A stretch of 19,419 nt of DNA from an uncultured Pseudobutyrivibrio sp. (GTDB lineage Bacteria > Bacillota > Clostridia > Lachnospirales > Lachnospiraceae), in assembly GCA_900546435.1 (NCBI GenBank), contig URCQ01000032.1, positions 1 to 19,419 on the forward strand. Reading direction: 5' to 3'. Of this stretch, positions 1 through 7,175 are shown in pieces; positions within the stretch are counted from its first letter, which is position 1, and each line of letters starts with the position of its first letter. The notes beneath the pieces were generated by a model that saw nothing but the letters and a program-made list of their open reading frames with translations, was not told the origin of the DNA and searched no databases. The translations under genes and the position numbers were made by a program.

Positions 1-2
1 AA

Positions 3-41
3 GTGACATTATCTCAAGAGAATCCTAAGGTGACATTATCA
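3..41. repeat. Direct repeat GTGACATTATC x2, possible IS end
   Basis: The 11-mer GTGACATTATC occurs at 3-13 and again at 30-40, a period of 27 bases, and the second copy is followed by A so that it ends in CA. Tandem terminal repeats finishing in CA are known at the ends of IS21-type elements, so this could be the right end of an insertion sequence lying mostly outside the window. That is inference: no transposase is visible here. It could also be a protein-binding repeat upstream of the dehydrogenase gene. Confidence 0.35.
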
Positions 42-72
42 TAAGTTAATAACATGCGTTTCATCCACTCAT

Positions 73-101
73 TTGCGCTTTATTTCGCAGTTTGCTATAG
101 T
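73..101 (+). promoter_or_regulatory. Promoter of the SDR gene
   Basis: TTGCGC (73-78) and TATAGT (96-101) are separated by exactly 17 bases, and TG one base before the -10 gives an extended -10. It lies about 26 bases upstream of the start codon, with ribosome site AAAGGAG at 112-118. Confidence 0.6.
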
Positions 102-127
102 GAATTAAGTTAAAGGAGAAAGCACTT

Positions 128-859
128 ATGTATAAAACAGCATTTGTATCCGGTGCATCCCGTGGCATCGGACGAGCCATTGCCACAGCGCTCGCTGCCA
201 ACGGATATCATCTGGGACTGACCTGCCAGAAAAACACACAATTATTAGAAACCTTTGCCGCAGAATTGCGCAAAGATTATCATATCGAAGTATTCACTTT
301 TACCGGAAATATGGGGGATTTTTCTTTTGTAGAAATGGTTGCGCAAAAAATGCTTGCCCACTTTTCACAAATCGATGTCGTCGTAAACAATGCCGGCATC
401 TCTCATATCGGACTGCTCACGGACATGACACCAGACGATTGGAACCACATAATGTCTGTGAATTTATCTTCTTGTTTTTACACTGCAAAAGTCTTTGCTC
501 CTTCCATGGTGCAAAAGCAAACCGGACGAATCGTAAACATTTCTTCCATGTGGGGCAATGTCGGTGCATCCTGCGAAGTAGCATATTCCGCTTCTAAGGG
601 TGGTATGCATGCTTTTACAAAAGCACTCGCCAAAGAGTTAGCGCCATCTGGGATTGCCGTGAATGCGATTGCATGCGGTGTGATTGATACGGATATGAAT
701 GCCTTTTTGACGACAGAAGAACGCGCAGAATTAGAGGCAGAAATTCCTGCCGGACGTTTCGCAAAACCGGAAGAAGTAGCAGACGCACTCATTCATCTTG
801 TAGAAAGCCCTGCCTATCTTACCGGTCAGATCATATCCATGGATGGCGGTTATATTTAG
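128..859 (+). CDS. ymfI: SDR-family reductase, EF-P 5-aminopentanone reductase-like
   Basis: This 243-residue protein is a classical short-chain dehydrogenase/reductase that should use NAD(P)H in the cytoplasm. The nucleotide-binding glycine motif SGASRGIG is at residues 8-15, NNAG at 87-90, Asn112 and Ser139/140 fit the active-site positions, and the catalytic YxxxK is Tyr153/Lys157. The segment WGNVGASCEVAYSASKGG resembles the Bacillus YmfI subgroup, which reduces the 5-aminopentanone group on elongation factor P. FabG (3-oxoacyl-ACP reductase) is the main alternative; no fatty acid genes or efp are in view, so the EF-P role rests on family resemblance. The start is supported by AAAGGAG at 112-118 and a good promoter just upstream. 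The gene is probably transcribed alone; I see no clear terminator after it. Confidence 0.65.
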   Translation: MYKTAFVSGASRGIGRAIATALAANGYHLGLTCQKNTQLLETFAAELRKDYHIEVFTFTGNMGDFSFVEMVAQKMLAHFSQIDVVVNNAGISHIGLLTDMTPDDWNHIMSVNLSSCFYTAKVFAPSMVQKQTGRIVNISSMWGNVGASCEVAYSASKGGMHAFTKALAKELAPSGIAVNAIACGVIDTDMNAFLTTEERAELEAEIPAGRFAKPEEVADALIHLVESPAYLTGQIISMDGGYI

Positions 860-958
860 AGATATCCCCACCATGGATTCTATATGACACGGTTGTGTGG
901 CGTTTCGCGTATTGACTATGCGATATGAGAATTTTAGGCAAAATCAAAATTCCCTGTT

Positions 959-986
959 CTATCATTATTTTAATTACAAATGATAG
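959..986 (+). promoter_or_regulatory. Inverted repeat over the XRE ribosome site (possible operator)
   Basis: CTATCATT (959-966) and AATGATAG (979-986) are perfect reverse complements spaced by 12 bases. The right arm runs into the ribosome site AGGAGA (985-990) of the XRE gene. This could be an autoregulatory operator for the encoded DNA-binding protein or an RNA hairpin masking the ribosome site. I see only a weak promoter candidate further upstream (TTGACT at 912-917 without a good -10). Confidence 0.4.
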
Positions 987-998
987 GAGAAAGCACAT

Positions 999-1343
999 AT
1001 GGCATCTATGCTTTTAGGAGAACGTCTCACAAATCTCATGGAACTGCAAAACACAAACAACAAACAAGTTTGTGAGTCTTTACATATTCACCCATCCACC
1101 TTCAGTGGATATCTTTCTGGAAAACGCCAACCAAGCTACGATATCCTCATGCGTATGGCGGCCTACTTTCATACGACCTGTGATTATCTGCTCGGCTATA
1201 CCCCGCCACAAAATAATGCATCCGACTTAACTGACGACACACTCGCCCTCCTGCATGCCTGTGGTCAATTGCCACCGGAAGGTCAGGAAATGCTCTGGGA
1301 AGAAATTAAGCTTATTGTTCGTCTCTATCACAAACAGGATTAA
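999..1343 (+). CDS. XRE-family helix-turn-helix regulator
   Basis: This 114-residue protein has a Cro/CI-type helix-turn-helix over about residues 8-66: LGERLTNLMEL, then NKQVCESLHIHPSTFSGYL as the recognition unit, then the typical PSYDILMRMAAYFHTTCDYLLG ending. The remaining 45 residues are acidic and helical and carry no domain I recognise; they may mediate dimerisation. The start at 999 is preceded by AGGAGA at 985-990. An inverted repeat overlapping that ribosome site is a plausible self-regulation site. The stop codon overlaps that of the convergent WYL regulator by four bases. Targets are unknown. Confidence 0.8.
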   Translation: MASMLLGERLTNLMELQNTNNKQVCESLHIHPSTFSGYLSGKRQPSYDILMRMAAYFHTTCDYLLGYTPPQNNASDLTDDTLALLHACGQLPPEGQEMLWEEIKLIVRLYHKQD

Positions 1344-2323
1344 TGCTCATACTGTGCCATAATCTGTTTTAAATGCTTTTCATATGCCTGTCGTACCGAA
1401 GCCGGTCGTACAATTTCCACACCCGCACCAAGTCCGGTGATCCAGCCAAAAAACTGTGGGCTTACTTCCACCTCTGTACGCACAAGAATCGCATCGTCCT
1501 GGCTTCGCATAGAAACTTCTGTTCCAAAGCGGTCAAACATCACACCTGCCATTTGCTTCGGTGCACGAAGCGTGACAATCTCTGCCGTTCCGGCAAACAT
1601 ACTGAATCTCTTTTTGGCATAATTTGCTTTTTGTTTTTCTATCGAAAGAGCCTCTCTGCTTCGAGTCACGGGAAGTTCCTGTGCTCCTATAATCTTATCC
1701 GCGCGATAGTGCCGGACATCACCAGCCTCTTCATCCCATGCCACCAAATAATAGTATTCATTATCCCATAACAAAAATGCCGGACTCACCTGATACTTCT
1801 TTCCCTGATGACGCAGCACCTGTTCCTTTTTTTCATTCCATTCCAAATATTGAAATGCCATCTGCTGATTATCATCAATGCAGTTATAAATCTCGTCAAT
1901 CGTATAATAAATACGTTCATTTGCCATTTTGACACGATCCGATACCACCACCTGGCGATGCAGATGTTTTCCCTGGTAGGTGCTTCCCAGCTGTTCGATC
2001 TTATGCACCAGTTCGCGTGATTTTTTCTCCGTGATAAATTTTGATGCCGCCACAGCATCGACAAGCAATTTTAATTCTGCCAGTTCAAACGTACGCTCCG
2101 CTAAATAAAACCCATTTTGTTCCAGTGCTTTTTCAATTTCCATTCCATAATCCTGCAGCGCACGGATATCACGATAGATACTTTTGCGCTCTGCCGGAAT
2201 TTCTTTTGCTTCCAGTCGCTCTATGATCTGCCCTGCCGTGATCGGATGTTCTTCATCCGTTTCACGTAAAAAAATTTCCATTATATAAAGAAGTTTCTGC
2301 TTCTGATTTCCCATATTTGCCAT
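1340..2323 (-). CDS. WYL-domain transcriptional regulator
   Basis: This is a DeoR-like regulator of 327 residues. The N-terminal winged helix-turn-helix covers about residues 8-65 (TAGQIIERLEAKEIPAERKS, then YRDIRALQDYG), and the middle and C-terminal half form a WYL domain (about 145-215 and following; FQYLEW, YQVSPAFLLWDNEYYYLVAW, RHYRADK). WYL domains are thought to sense nucleic acid or small ligands. The reading frame is open to 2413, but I place the start at 2323 because GAGGT sits just upstream and the HTH begins normally from there; the upstream extension has no ribosome site and overlaps the glp promoter. It is divergent from the glp-type operon, so it may act on that control region, but nothing in the sequence proves it. 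Confidence 0.8.
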   Translation of the reverse strand: MANMGNQKQKLLYIMEIFLRETDEEHPITAGQIIERLEAKEIPAERKSIYRDIRALQDYGMEIEKALEQNGFYLAERTFELAELKLLVDAVAASKFITEKKSRELVHKIEQLGSTYQGKHLHRQVVVSDRVKMANERIYYTIDEIYNCIDDNQQMAFQYLEWNEKKEQVLRHQGKKYQVSPAFLLWDNEYYYLVAWDEEAGDVRHYRADKIIGAQELPVTRSREALSIEKQKANYAKKRFSMFAGTAEIVTLRAPKQMAGVMFDRFGTEVSMRSQDDAILVRTEVEVSPQFFGWITGLGAGVEIVRPASVRQAYEKHLKQIMAQYEH

Positions 2324-2381
2324 GTGATACCTCGTTAAAAAATTAACTTTTAGAAATGACCCACTTTTTTGGTTTTGGGTA

Positions 2382-2410
2382 TTGTATGCACCAATTTCAC
2401 GTGCTATAAT
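2382..2410 (+). promoter_or_regulatory. Promoter of the glp-type operon
   Basis: TTGTAT (2382-2387), a 17-base spacer and a perfect TATAAT (2405-2410) preceded by TGC form a strong extended -10 promoter. Transcription should start near 2417, giving a leader of about 110 nucleotides before the first gene. Confidence 0.75.
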
Positions 2411-2417
2411 CATAGCA
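2402..2417. promoter_or_regulatory. 16-base palindrome over the -10 (operator candidate)
   Basis: TGCTAT (2402-2407) and ATAGCA (2412-2417) form a perfect inverted repeat around AATC, covering the -10 box and the expected start site. A repressor bound here would block RNA polymerase. It begins with TG and ends with CA like catabolite-control (CcpA) sites, but it lacks the usual CG core, so the binding protein is unknown. The divergent WYL protein is another candidate. Confidence 0.4.
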
Positions 2418-2451
2418 TAAATTAAAAAATAAATAAATTACCAGAGATGAG

Positions 2452-2502
2452 AGCAAGGTAGATAGGCGAAGGACATTCGCTTTATTTAGCCTTGCTTTTT
2501 TT
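2452..2502 (+). terminator. Leader terminator (attenuator) before the glp-type genes
   Basis: Inside the leader, AGCAAGG (2452-2458) pairs with CCTTGCT (2490-2496) and GCGAA (2466-2470) with TTCGC (2476-2480), with an imperfect middle, and a run of seven T follows at 2496-2502. This is an intrinsic terminator between promoter and first gene (ribosome site at 2511-2517). Control by antitermination through GlpP, encoded at 8171-8737, is inferred from the known Bacillus glp system. Confidence 0.7.
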
Positions 2503-2526
2503 ATGCAGAGAAAGGAGTCGTTACAT

Positions 2527-3960
2527 ATGTATGATGTAGCAATTGTTGGTGCTGGTGTCGTTGGCAGTGCCATCGCAAGAGAATTATCTAAGTACAAAGT
2601 AAACGCTTGCGTCATTGAAAGAGACGAAGACGTTTGCAACGGAACATCAAAAGCCAATAGTGCGATTGTTCACGCTGGTTTTGATGCTACCCCAGGAACA
2701 TTAAAGGCACAGTTAAATGTCAGAGGAAATGAGATGATGGATCAGTTATCAAAAGATCTTGACTTCCCATTCAAGAGAAATGGTTCCCTGGTTGTATGTA
2801 CAAAGAAACAGGATCCTGCACTTTTAGATGAATTATTAGAAAAAGGTAAGAAAAACGGTGTTCCGGATCTTCGCATCTTAGATCGTGACGAACTCATCAA
2901 AATGGAGCCAAACCTCGCTGATGATGTCGTAAAAGCACTTTACGCTCCTACTGGTGCCATCGTTTGTCCATTCCACTTAACCATGGCATTTGCAGAAAAC
3001 GCTGCTGATAACGGTGTAGAATTCTTCTTAAATACAGAAGTAACAGACATCAGCAAAGCAGATGATCATTACGTAATCAAAACGGACAAAGATACCATCG
3101 AAGCAAAGGTTGTTGTAAACGCAGCCGGTGTTTACGCAGACAAGTTTAACAACATGGTAAGCGATAACAAGTTAAAAATCATCGCTCGTCGCGGACAGTA
3201 CATGCTTTTAGATAAAGATGCCGGAACTCATGTAAGCCATACAATCTTCCAGTTACCTAGCAAGATGGGTAAGGGTGTTCTTGTAACTCCTACCGTACAT
3301 GGTAACCTTTTGGTTGGTCCTACTGCTGAAGACATCGACAACAAGGAAGGCGTTAATACAACAGAAGAAGGACTTGCATCCCTTGGTGCAACAAGTTCCC
3401 AGTCTGTTAAGAATCTTCCACTTCGTCAGGTTATCACATCTTTCGCAGGTCTTCGTGCTCACGAAGTTGGTGGTGACTTTGTAATCGGTGAAGCAAAAGA
3501 CGCGGAAGGTTTCTTTAACGCAGCCGGTATTGAATCGCCAGGTCTTTCATCAGCACCAGCCATCGGTGAAATGCTTGCGGCATTAGTTGCCAAGAAGTTA
3601 GGTTTAGAGGAAGATCCTTCCTTCAACGGTATCCGTAAGGGAATTTTAAATCCTGCTAACCTTTCTATCGAAGAAAGAAACGAATTAATCAAGAAAGAGC
3701 CTGCATATGGTAACATCATTTGCCGTTGCGAAATGATTACAGAAGGTGAAATCTTAGATGCTATTCATAGAACTTTAGGTGCCAGATCTTTAGATGCTGT
3801 AAAACGTAGAACAAGAGCTGGTATGGGACGTTGTCAATCTGGCTTCTGCTCACCAAAAACAATGGAAATTCTGGAGCGTGAAGTTCCAATGAGCATGTTT
3901 GATGTAACCAAAAACGGCAAAGATGCCAAAATCGTATACGGTTACAACAAGAAGATATAA
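2527..3960 (+). CDS. glpA: FAD-dependent glycerol-3-phosphate dehydrogenase, GlpA-like
   Basis: This 477-residue flavoprotein has an N-terminal DAO-type FAD domain with GAGVVG at residues 8-13 and a C-terminal BFD-like [2Fe-2S] domain whose four cysteines appear as CRC and CQSGFC near residues 395-445. This architecture matches anaerobic GlpA-type enzymes, which oxidise glycerol-3-phosphate to dihydroxyacetone phosphate and pass electrons to partner subunits. The start at 2527 (MYDVAIVG) is chosen because AAAGGAG lies at 2511-2517; an in-frame ATG at 2503 lies upstream of that site. It is first in a three-gene operon with a terminator in its leader, and glpP lies nearby, supporting a glycerol-3-phosphate role. 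L-2-hydroxyglutarate or another hydroxyacid dehydrogenase is the alternative. No glpK or glpF is in the window. Confidence 0.78.
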   Translation: MYDVAIVGAGVVGSAIARELSKYKVNACVIERDEDVCNGTSKANSAIVHAGFDATPGTLKAQLNVRGNEMMDQLSKDLDFPFKRNGSLVVCTKKQDPALLDELLEKGKKNGVPDLRILDRDELIKMEPNLADDVVKALYAPTGAIVCPFHLTMAFAENAADNGVEFFLNTEVTDISKADDHYVIKTDKDTIEAKVVVNAAGVYADKFNNMVSDNKLKIIARRGQYMLLDKDAGTHVSHTIFQLPSKMGKGVLVTPTVHGNLLVGPTAEDIDNKEGVNTTEEGLASLGATSSQSVKNLPLRQVITSFAGLRAHEVGGDFVIGEAKDAEGFFNAAGIESPGLSSAPAIGEMLAALVAKKLGLEEDPSFNGIRKGILNPANLSIEERNELIKKEPAYGNIICRCEMITEGEILDAIHRTLGARSLDAVKRRTRAGMGRCQSGFCSPKTMEILEREVPMSMFDVTKNGKDAKIVYGYNKKI

Positions 3961-3974
3961 GGAGGAGCACGAAA

Positions 3975-5234
3975 ATGAAATATGATTTAGTCATCGTTGG
4001 TGGTGGTCCTGCAGGTCTTGCTGCTGCTATCGCTGCAAAAGATAATGGAATTGATAGTATTTTAATTATTGAAAGAGATCGCGAATTAGGCGGTATCTTA
4101 AACCAGTGTATTCACAATGGTTTCGGTCTTCATACATTTAAAGAAGAGCTTACCGGTCCTGAATATGCATCACGTTTTATCGCACAGGTTGAAGAACGTG
4201 GCATTGAATATAAATTAAACACCATGGTTATGGATATTTCCAATGACAAGGTTGTTACAGCTATGAACTCTACAGACGGAATGTTCACAATCGAAGCTAA
4301 GGCTGTTGTTCTTGCTATGGGATGTCGTGAACGTTCTCGTGGAGCATTAAACATTCCTGGATATCGTCCAGCAGGTATCTTCTCTGCAGGAACAGCCCAG
4401 AGACTTGTAAACATCGAGGGTTACATGCCAGGTCGTCGTGTTGTAATCTTAGGTTCCGGTGATATCGGACTTATTATGGCACGTCGTATGACATTAGAGG
4501 GAGCTAAGGTTCTTGCTGTTGCAGAATTGATGCCATACTCTGGTGGATTAAAGAGAAATATTGTACAGTGCTTGAATGACTTTGATATTCCACTTTACCT
4601 TTCTCACACTGTTGTAGACATTCAGGGTAAAGAAAGAGTAGAAGGCATTACCATCGCTGAAGTTGGTCCAGATCGTAAGCCAATCCCTGGTACAGAAATC
4701 CACTATGATTGCGATACTTTGCTTCTCTCTTGTGGTCTTTTACCAGAAAACGAACTTTCTAAGACAGCTGGTGTCGCTTTAAGTCCTATCACATCCGGCC
4801 CTGTTGTTAATGACAGCTTAGAGACAAACATCCCTGGTGTATTCGCTTGTGGCAACGTACTTCACGTACATGACCTTGTAGATTTCGTTTCACAGGAAGC
4901 TGCAAACGCAGGAAAGAACGCTGCGAAATACATCAAAGATGGTGAAACTACATCTGCTAAGCAGATTGAAATTCTTCCAGTTGACGGTGTTCGTTACACT
5001 GTTCCGAAATATATTCGTCCTGAAGTTATGGATGACACTTTAACGGTTCGTTTCCGTGTTGGTCAGGTATACAAGGGATGTGCGATTGCTACATACTTCG
5101 GCGATGAGCTGATTTCTAAGAGAAAACGTCCGGTTATGGCACCGGGTGAAATGGAGCAGGTCGTTCTGAAGAAGTCTCAGTTAGCTGAGTATCCGGACAT
5201 TGAAAACATTACAATCAAAATTGAGGAGGCATAA
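3975..5234 (+). CDS. FAD/NAD(P)-dependent oxidoreductase, second subunit of the glp-type cluster
   Basis: This 419-residue pyridine nucleotide-disulphide-type oxidoreductase has two dinucleotide motifs: GGGPAG at residues 9-14 for FAD and GSGDIG at 160-165 for NAD(P). The late segment TNIPGVFACGNVLHVHDLVD is the usual FAD-binding element. In this widespread Firmicute trio it follows the GlpA-like protein and precedes DUF1667, so it probably carries electrons from glycerol-3-phosphate oxidation to NAD or another carrier; this is inferred from context. Cys45 in LNQCIH is not the classical CxxxxC redox pair, so it is not an ordinary disulphide reductase. The ribosome site AAGGAGGAG directly follows the previous stop, leaving a 14-base gap. 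Confidence 0.75.
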   Translation: MKYDLVIVGGGPAGLAAAIAAKDNGIDSILIIERDRELGGILNQCIHNGFGLHTFKEELTGPEYASRFIAQVEERGIEYKLNTMVMDISNDKVVTAMNSTDGMFTIEAKAVVLAMGCRERSRGALNIPGYRPAGIFSAGTAQRLVNIEGYMPGRRVVILGSGDIGLIMARRMTLEGAKVLAVAELMPYSGGLKRNIVQCLNDFDIPLYLSHTVVDIQGKERVEGITIAEVGPDRKPIPGTEIHYDCDTLLLSCGLLPENELSKTAGVALSPITSGPVVNDSLETNIPGVFACGNVLHVHDLVDFVSQEAANAGKNAAKYIKDGETTSAKQIEILPVDGVRYTVPKYIRPEVMDDTLTVRFRVGQVYKGCAIATYFGDELISKRKRPVMAPGEMEQVVLKKSQLAEYPDIENITIKIEEA

Positions 5235-5236
5235 GG

Positions 5237-5602
5237 ATGGAAACAAGAGAATTAATTTGTATCGGCTGTCCTATGGGATGCAGCCTTAAAGTAACATTAG
5301 AAAATGGCGAGGTTACCGAAGTTACCGGAAACACTTGTCCAAATGGCGAAAAATATGCAAAGAAGGAATGCACGAATCCTACAAGAATCGTTACCTCTAC
5401 TGTTCGCGTAAAAGGTGGAAAAATCAACATGGTTTCCTGCAAGACAAAAGAAGATATTCCAAAGGGAATGATCTTCGATATCTGTAAAGCATTGGAAAAC
5501 GTTGTTGTTACTGCACCAGTCGCTATCGGCGACGTTCTTCTCGCTGATGTTTGCGGAACAGGCGTTGACGTTGTAGCTACAAAAGAAGTTGACATGAAAT
5601 AA
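5237..5602 (+). CDS. DUF1667 cysteine-rich protein
   Basis: This small protein of 121 residues has an N-terminal cysteine cluster, CIGCPMGC (Cys8, Cys11, Cys15), with further cysteines at 34 and 45, spaced as for an iron-sulphur cluster or zinc. It matches the DUF1667 family, which regularly follows the two flavoproteins upstream. I infer a small electron-transfer or cluster-carrying subunit comparable in role to GlpC, although no sequence relation to GlpC is visible and the function is unproven. The start lies two bases after the preceding stop, with its ribosome site (GAGGAG, 5224-5229) inside the end of that gene, so translation is probably coupled. The operon terminator follows at 5659-5688. 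Confidence 0.8.
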   Translation: METRELICIGCPMGCSLKVTLENGEVTEVTGNTCPNGEKYAKKECTNPTRIVTSTVRVKGGKINMVSCKTKEDIPKGMIFDICKALENVVVTAPVAIGDVLLADVCGTGVDVVATKEVDMK

Positions 5603-5658
5603 TAGTCTTTTTTGGGAAGCGTGGAGTTTTTATAAGGGGTTTCATAGGGGTATAAAAA

Positions 5659-5688
5659 AGAGGCCGTTGGGGGACGGCTTCTTTTTTT
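5659..5688 (+). terminator. Terminator of the glp-type operon
   Basis: AGAGGCCGT (5659-5667) pairs with ACGGCTTCT (5674-5682), nine pairs with one G-U, around a TGGGGG loop, followed by seven T (5682-5688). The rest of the gap 5603-5807 holds only the MATE promoter. Confidence 0.85.
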
Positions 5689-5752
5689 GTGCCATTTTCA
5701 GCCAAATAATATACAACTCATGCAAAGAATTTCAGTGCAAAACCTGCCTCCT

Positions 5753-5762
5753 GTGCTATAAT
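5753..5762 (+). promoter_or_regulatory. Extended -10 promoter of MATE-rluA
   Basis: TATAAT at 5757-5762 preceded by TGTGC forms an extended -10 very like the one ahead of the glp-type operon. The -35 is poor (AGTGCA at 17-base spacing). It lies 45 bases ahead of the MATE start. Confidence 0.5.
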
Positions 5763-5807
5763 AACTTTTATGCGTTTTCATTATATACATCAAGAAAGGA
5801 ACATACC

Positions 5808-7175
5808 ATGAATCAGGATAAAGAGTTCTTAGGTACCGAGCCAATCGGTAAACTATTATTTAAACTTGCGATTCCAACAGTCATCGCACAGCTTGTCAAC
5901 ATGCTCTACAACATCGTAGACCGTATTTATATTGGGCACATCCCGGAAGTTGGCAGTCTCGCCCTTACCGGCGTTGGCGTTTGTATGCCAATCATTATGC
6001 TTGTCTCCGCTTTTGCCTGCCTCGTCAGTTCAGGCGGTGCTCCACGTGCATCAATTGCCATGGGAAAAGGAGATCATGACTCTGCCGAAAAAATCCTTGC
6101 CGGCTGCTTCAGTCTGCAAATCATCGTTTCCGTCATTTTGACCTTTGTGATTCTCGTATTCAATCGCGATCTTCTCTTATTGTTTGGCGCAAGCGAAAAT
6201 ACCATTTCCTATGCAACATCCTATATGAGCCTCTATGCGTTTGGAACCATATTTGTACAAATGACACTCGGCCTCAATGCGTTTATCACAGCACAAGGCT
6301 TTGCCAAGGATGGTATGAAAACCGTTTTGATCGGTGCTGTCATTAATATTATCCTGGATCCTATTTTTATCTTTGGTCTTCACATGGGCGTCAGAGGTGC
6401 AGCGCTTGCTACCATCATTTCGCAGGGTTGTTCCTGCTTGTGGTGCCTCTACTTCTTACTTGGTAAGAAAACCTTTTTGCGCATCCGTAAAGAAAACCTC
6501 CTACCTGGTCTATCCCTCATGCCACCATGTGTTGCACTTGGACTTTCCGCATTTATTATGCAGTCTACCGAAAGTGTCATTTCTATGTGCTTCAACTCTT
6601 CTCTGTTAAAATATGGCGGAGATATCGCCGTTGGTGCCATGACAATTTTAACCAGTGTTATGCAGTTCGCTATGTTACCCCTTCAGGGTGTCGCACAGGG
6701 AGCACAACCAATTACCAGTTATAACTTCGGTGCAAAAAACAGCGGCCGTGTAAAGAAAAGTTTCCAGTTGCTTTTGCTGACAAGTCTTGCCTACTCTGTA
6801 CTTCTCTGGATTTGTGTCGAAGCTTTTCCACAGGTTTTTGCCGGTATGTTTACAAACGATGCGACACTTTTAGCCTTTTCCGCAAATGCGCTTCGTATCT
6901 ATTGCGGTGCACTCTTCATGATGGGAATCCAGATTGCATGCCAGATGACATTTGTTTCGACCGGAAATGCTCTTTGTTCTATCATCGTTGCCATTATGCG
7001 TAAGTTTGTGCTGCTTATACCGCTCATTTATATCCTGCCACACTTTATGGCAGATAAGACCATCGCTGTCTATACCGCAGAGCCGATTGCCGACTTTATC
7101 GCGGTTACCTTTACCGCCATCCTTTTTGGCATTCAATTTAATAAAGCTTTAAAGAAGCTAAATGCACCATCATGA
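5808..7175 (+). CDS. MATE-family multidrug/cation efflux transporter (MepA-like)
   Basis: This integral membrane protein of 455 residues should form twelve transmembrane helices in two related halves. The N-terminal stretch PTVIAQLVNMLYNIVDRIYI and later LPLQGVAQGAQPITSYNFGA are typical of the MATE family, whose members export cationic drugs or metabolites in exchange for sodium ions or protons. Length and the LYNIVDRIYIGH segment suit the MepA-like subgroup. The substrate cannot be told. The frame is open further upstream to 5667, but that part overlaps the glp terminator; the start at 5808 has AAGGA at 5796-5800. The last four bases overlap the start of the rluA-like gene (ATGA), so the two are co-transcribed. 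Confidence 0.88.
   Translation: MNQDKEFLGTEPIGKLLFKLAIPTVIAQLVNMLYNIVDRIYIGHIPEVGSLALTGVGVCMPIIMLVSAFACLVSSGGAPRASIAMGKGDHDSAEKILAGCFSLQIIVSVILTFVILVFNRDLLLLFGASENTISYATSYMSLYAFGTIFVQMTLGLNAFITAQGFAKDGMKTVLIGAVINIILDPIFIFGLHMGVRGAALATIISQGCSCLWCLYFLLGKKTFLRIRKENLLPGLSLMPPCVALGLSAFIMQSTESVISMCFNSSLLKYGGDIAVGAMTILTSVMQFAMLPLQGVAQGAQPITSYNFGAKNSGRVKKSFQLLLLTSLAYSVLLWICVEAFPQVFAGMFTNDATLLAFSANALRIYCGALFMMGIQIACQMTFVSTGNALCSIIVAIMRKFVLLIPLIYILPHFMADKTIAVYTAEPIADFIAVTFTAILFGIQFNKALKKLNAPS

Noticed and set aside
2324..2413. N-terminal extension of the WYL regulator
   Set aside because: It would place coding sequence over the glp promoter and lacks a ribosome site; the start at 2323 has one.
5215..5595. 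126-codon minus-strand frame opposite the DUF1667 gene
   Set aside because: A shadow of the cysteine-rich coding sequence; Thr/Ser/Val/Pro-rich without start signals.
5667..5807. N-terminal extension of the MATE protein
   Set aside because: The extension starts inside the glp terminator, is Cys/Phe-rich, and a proper ribosome site precedes 5808.
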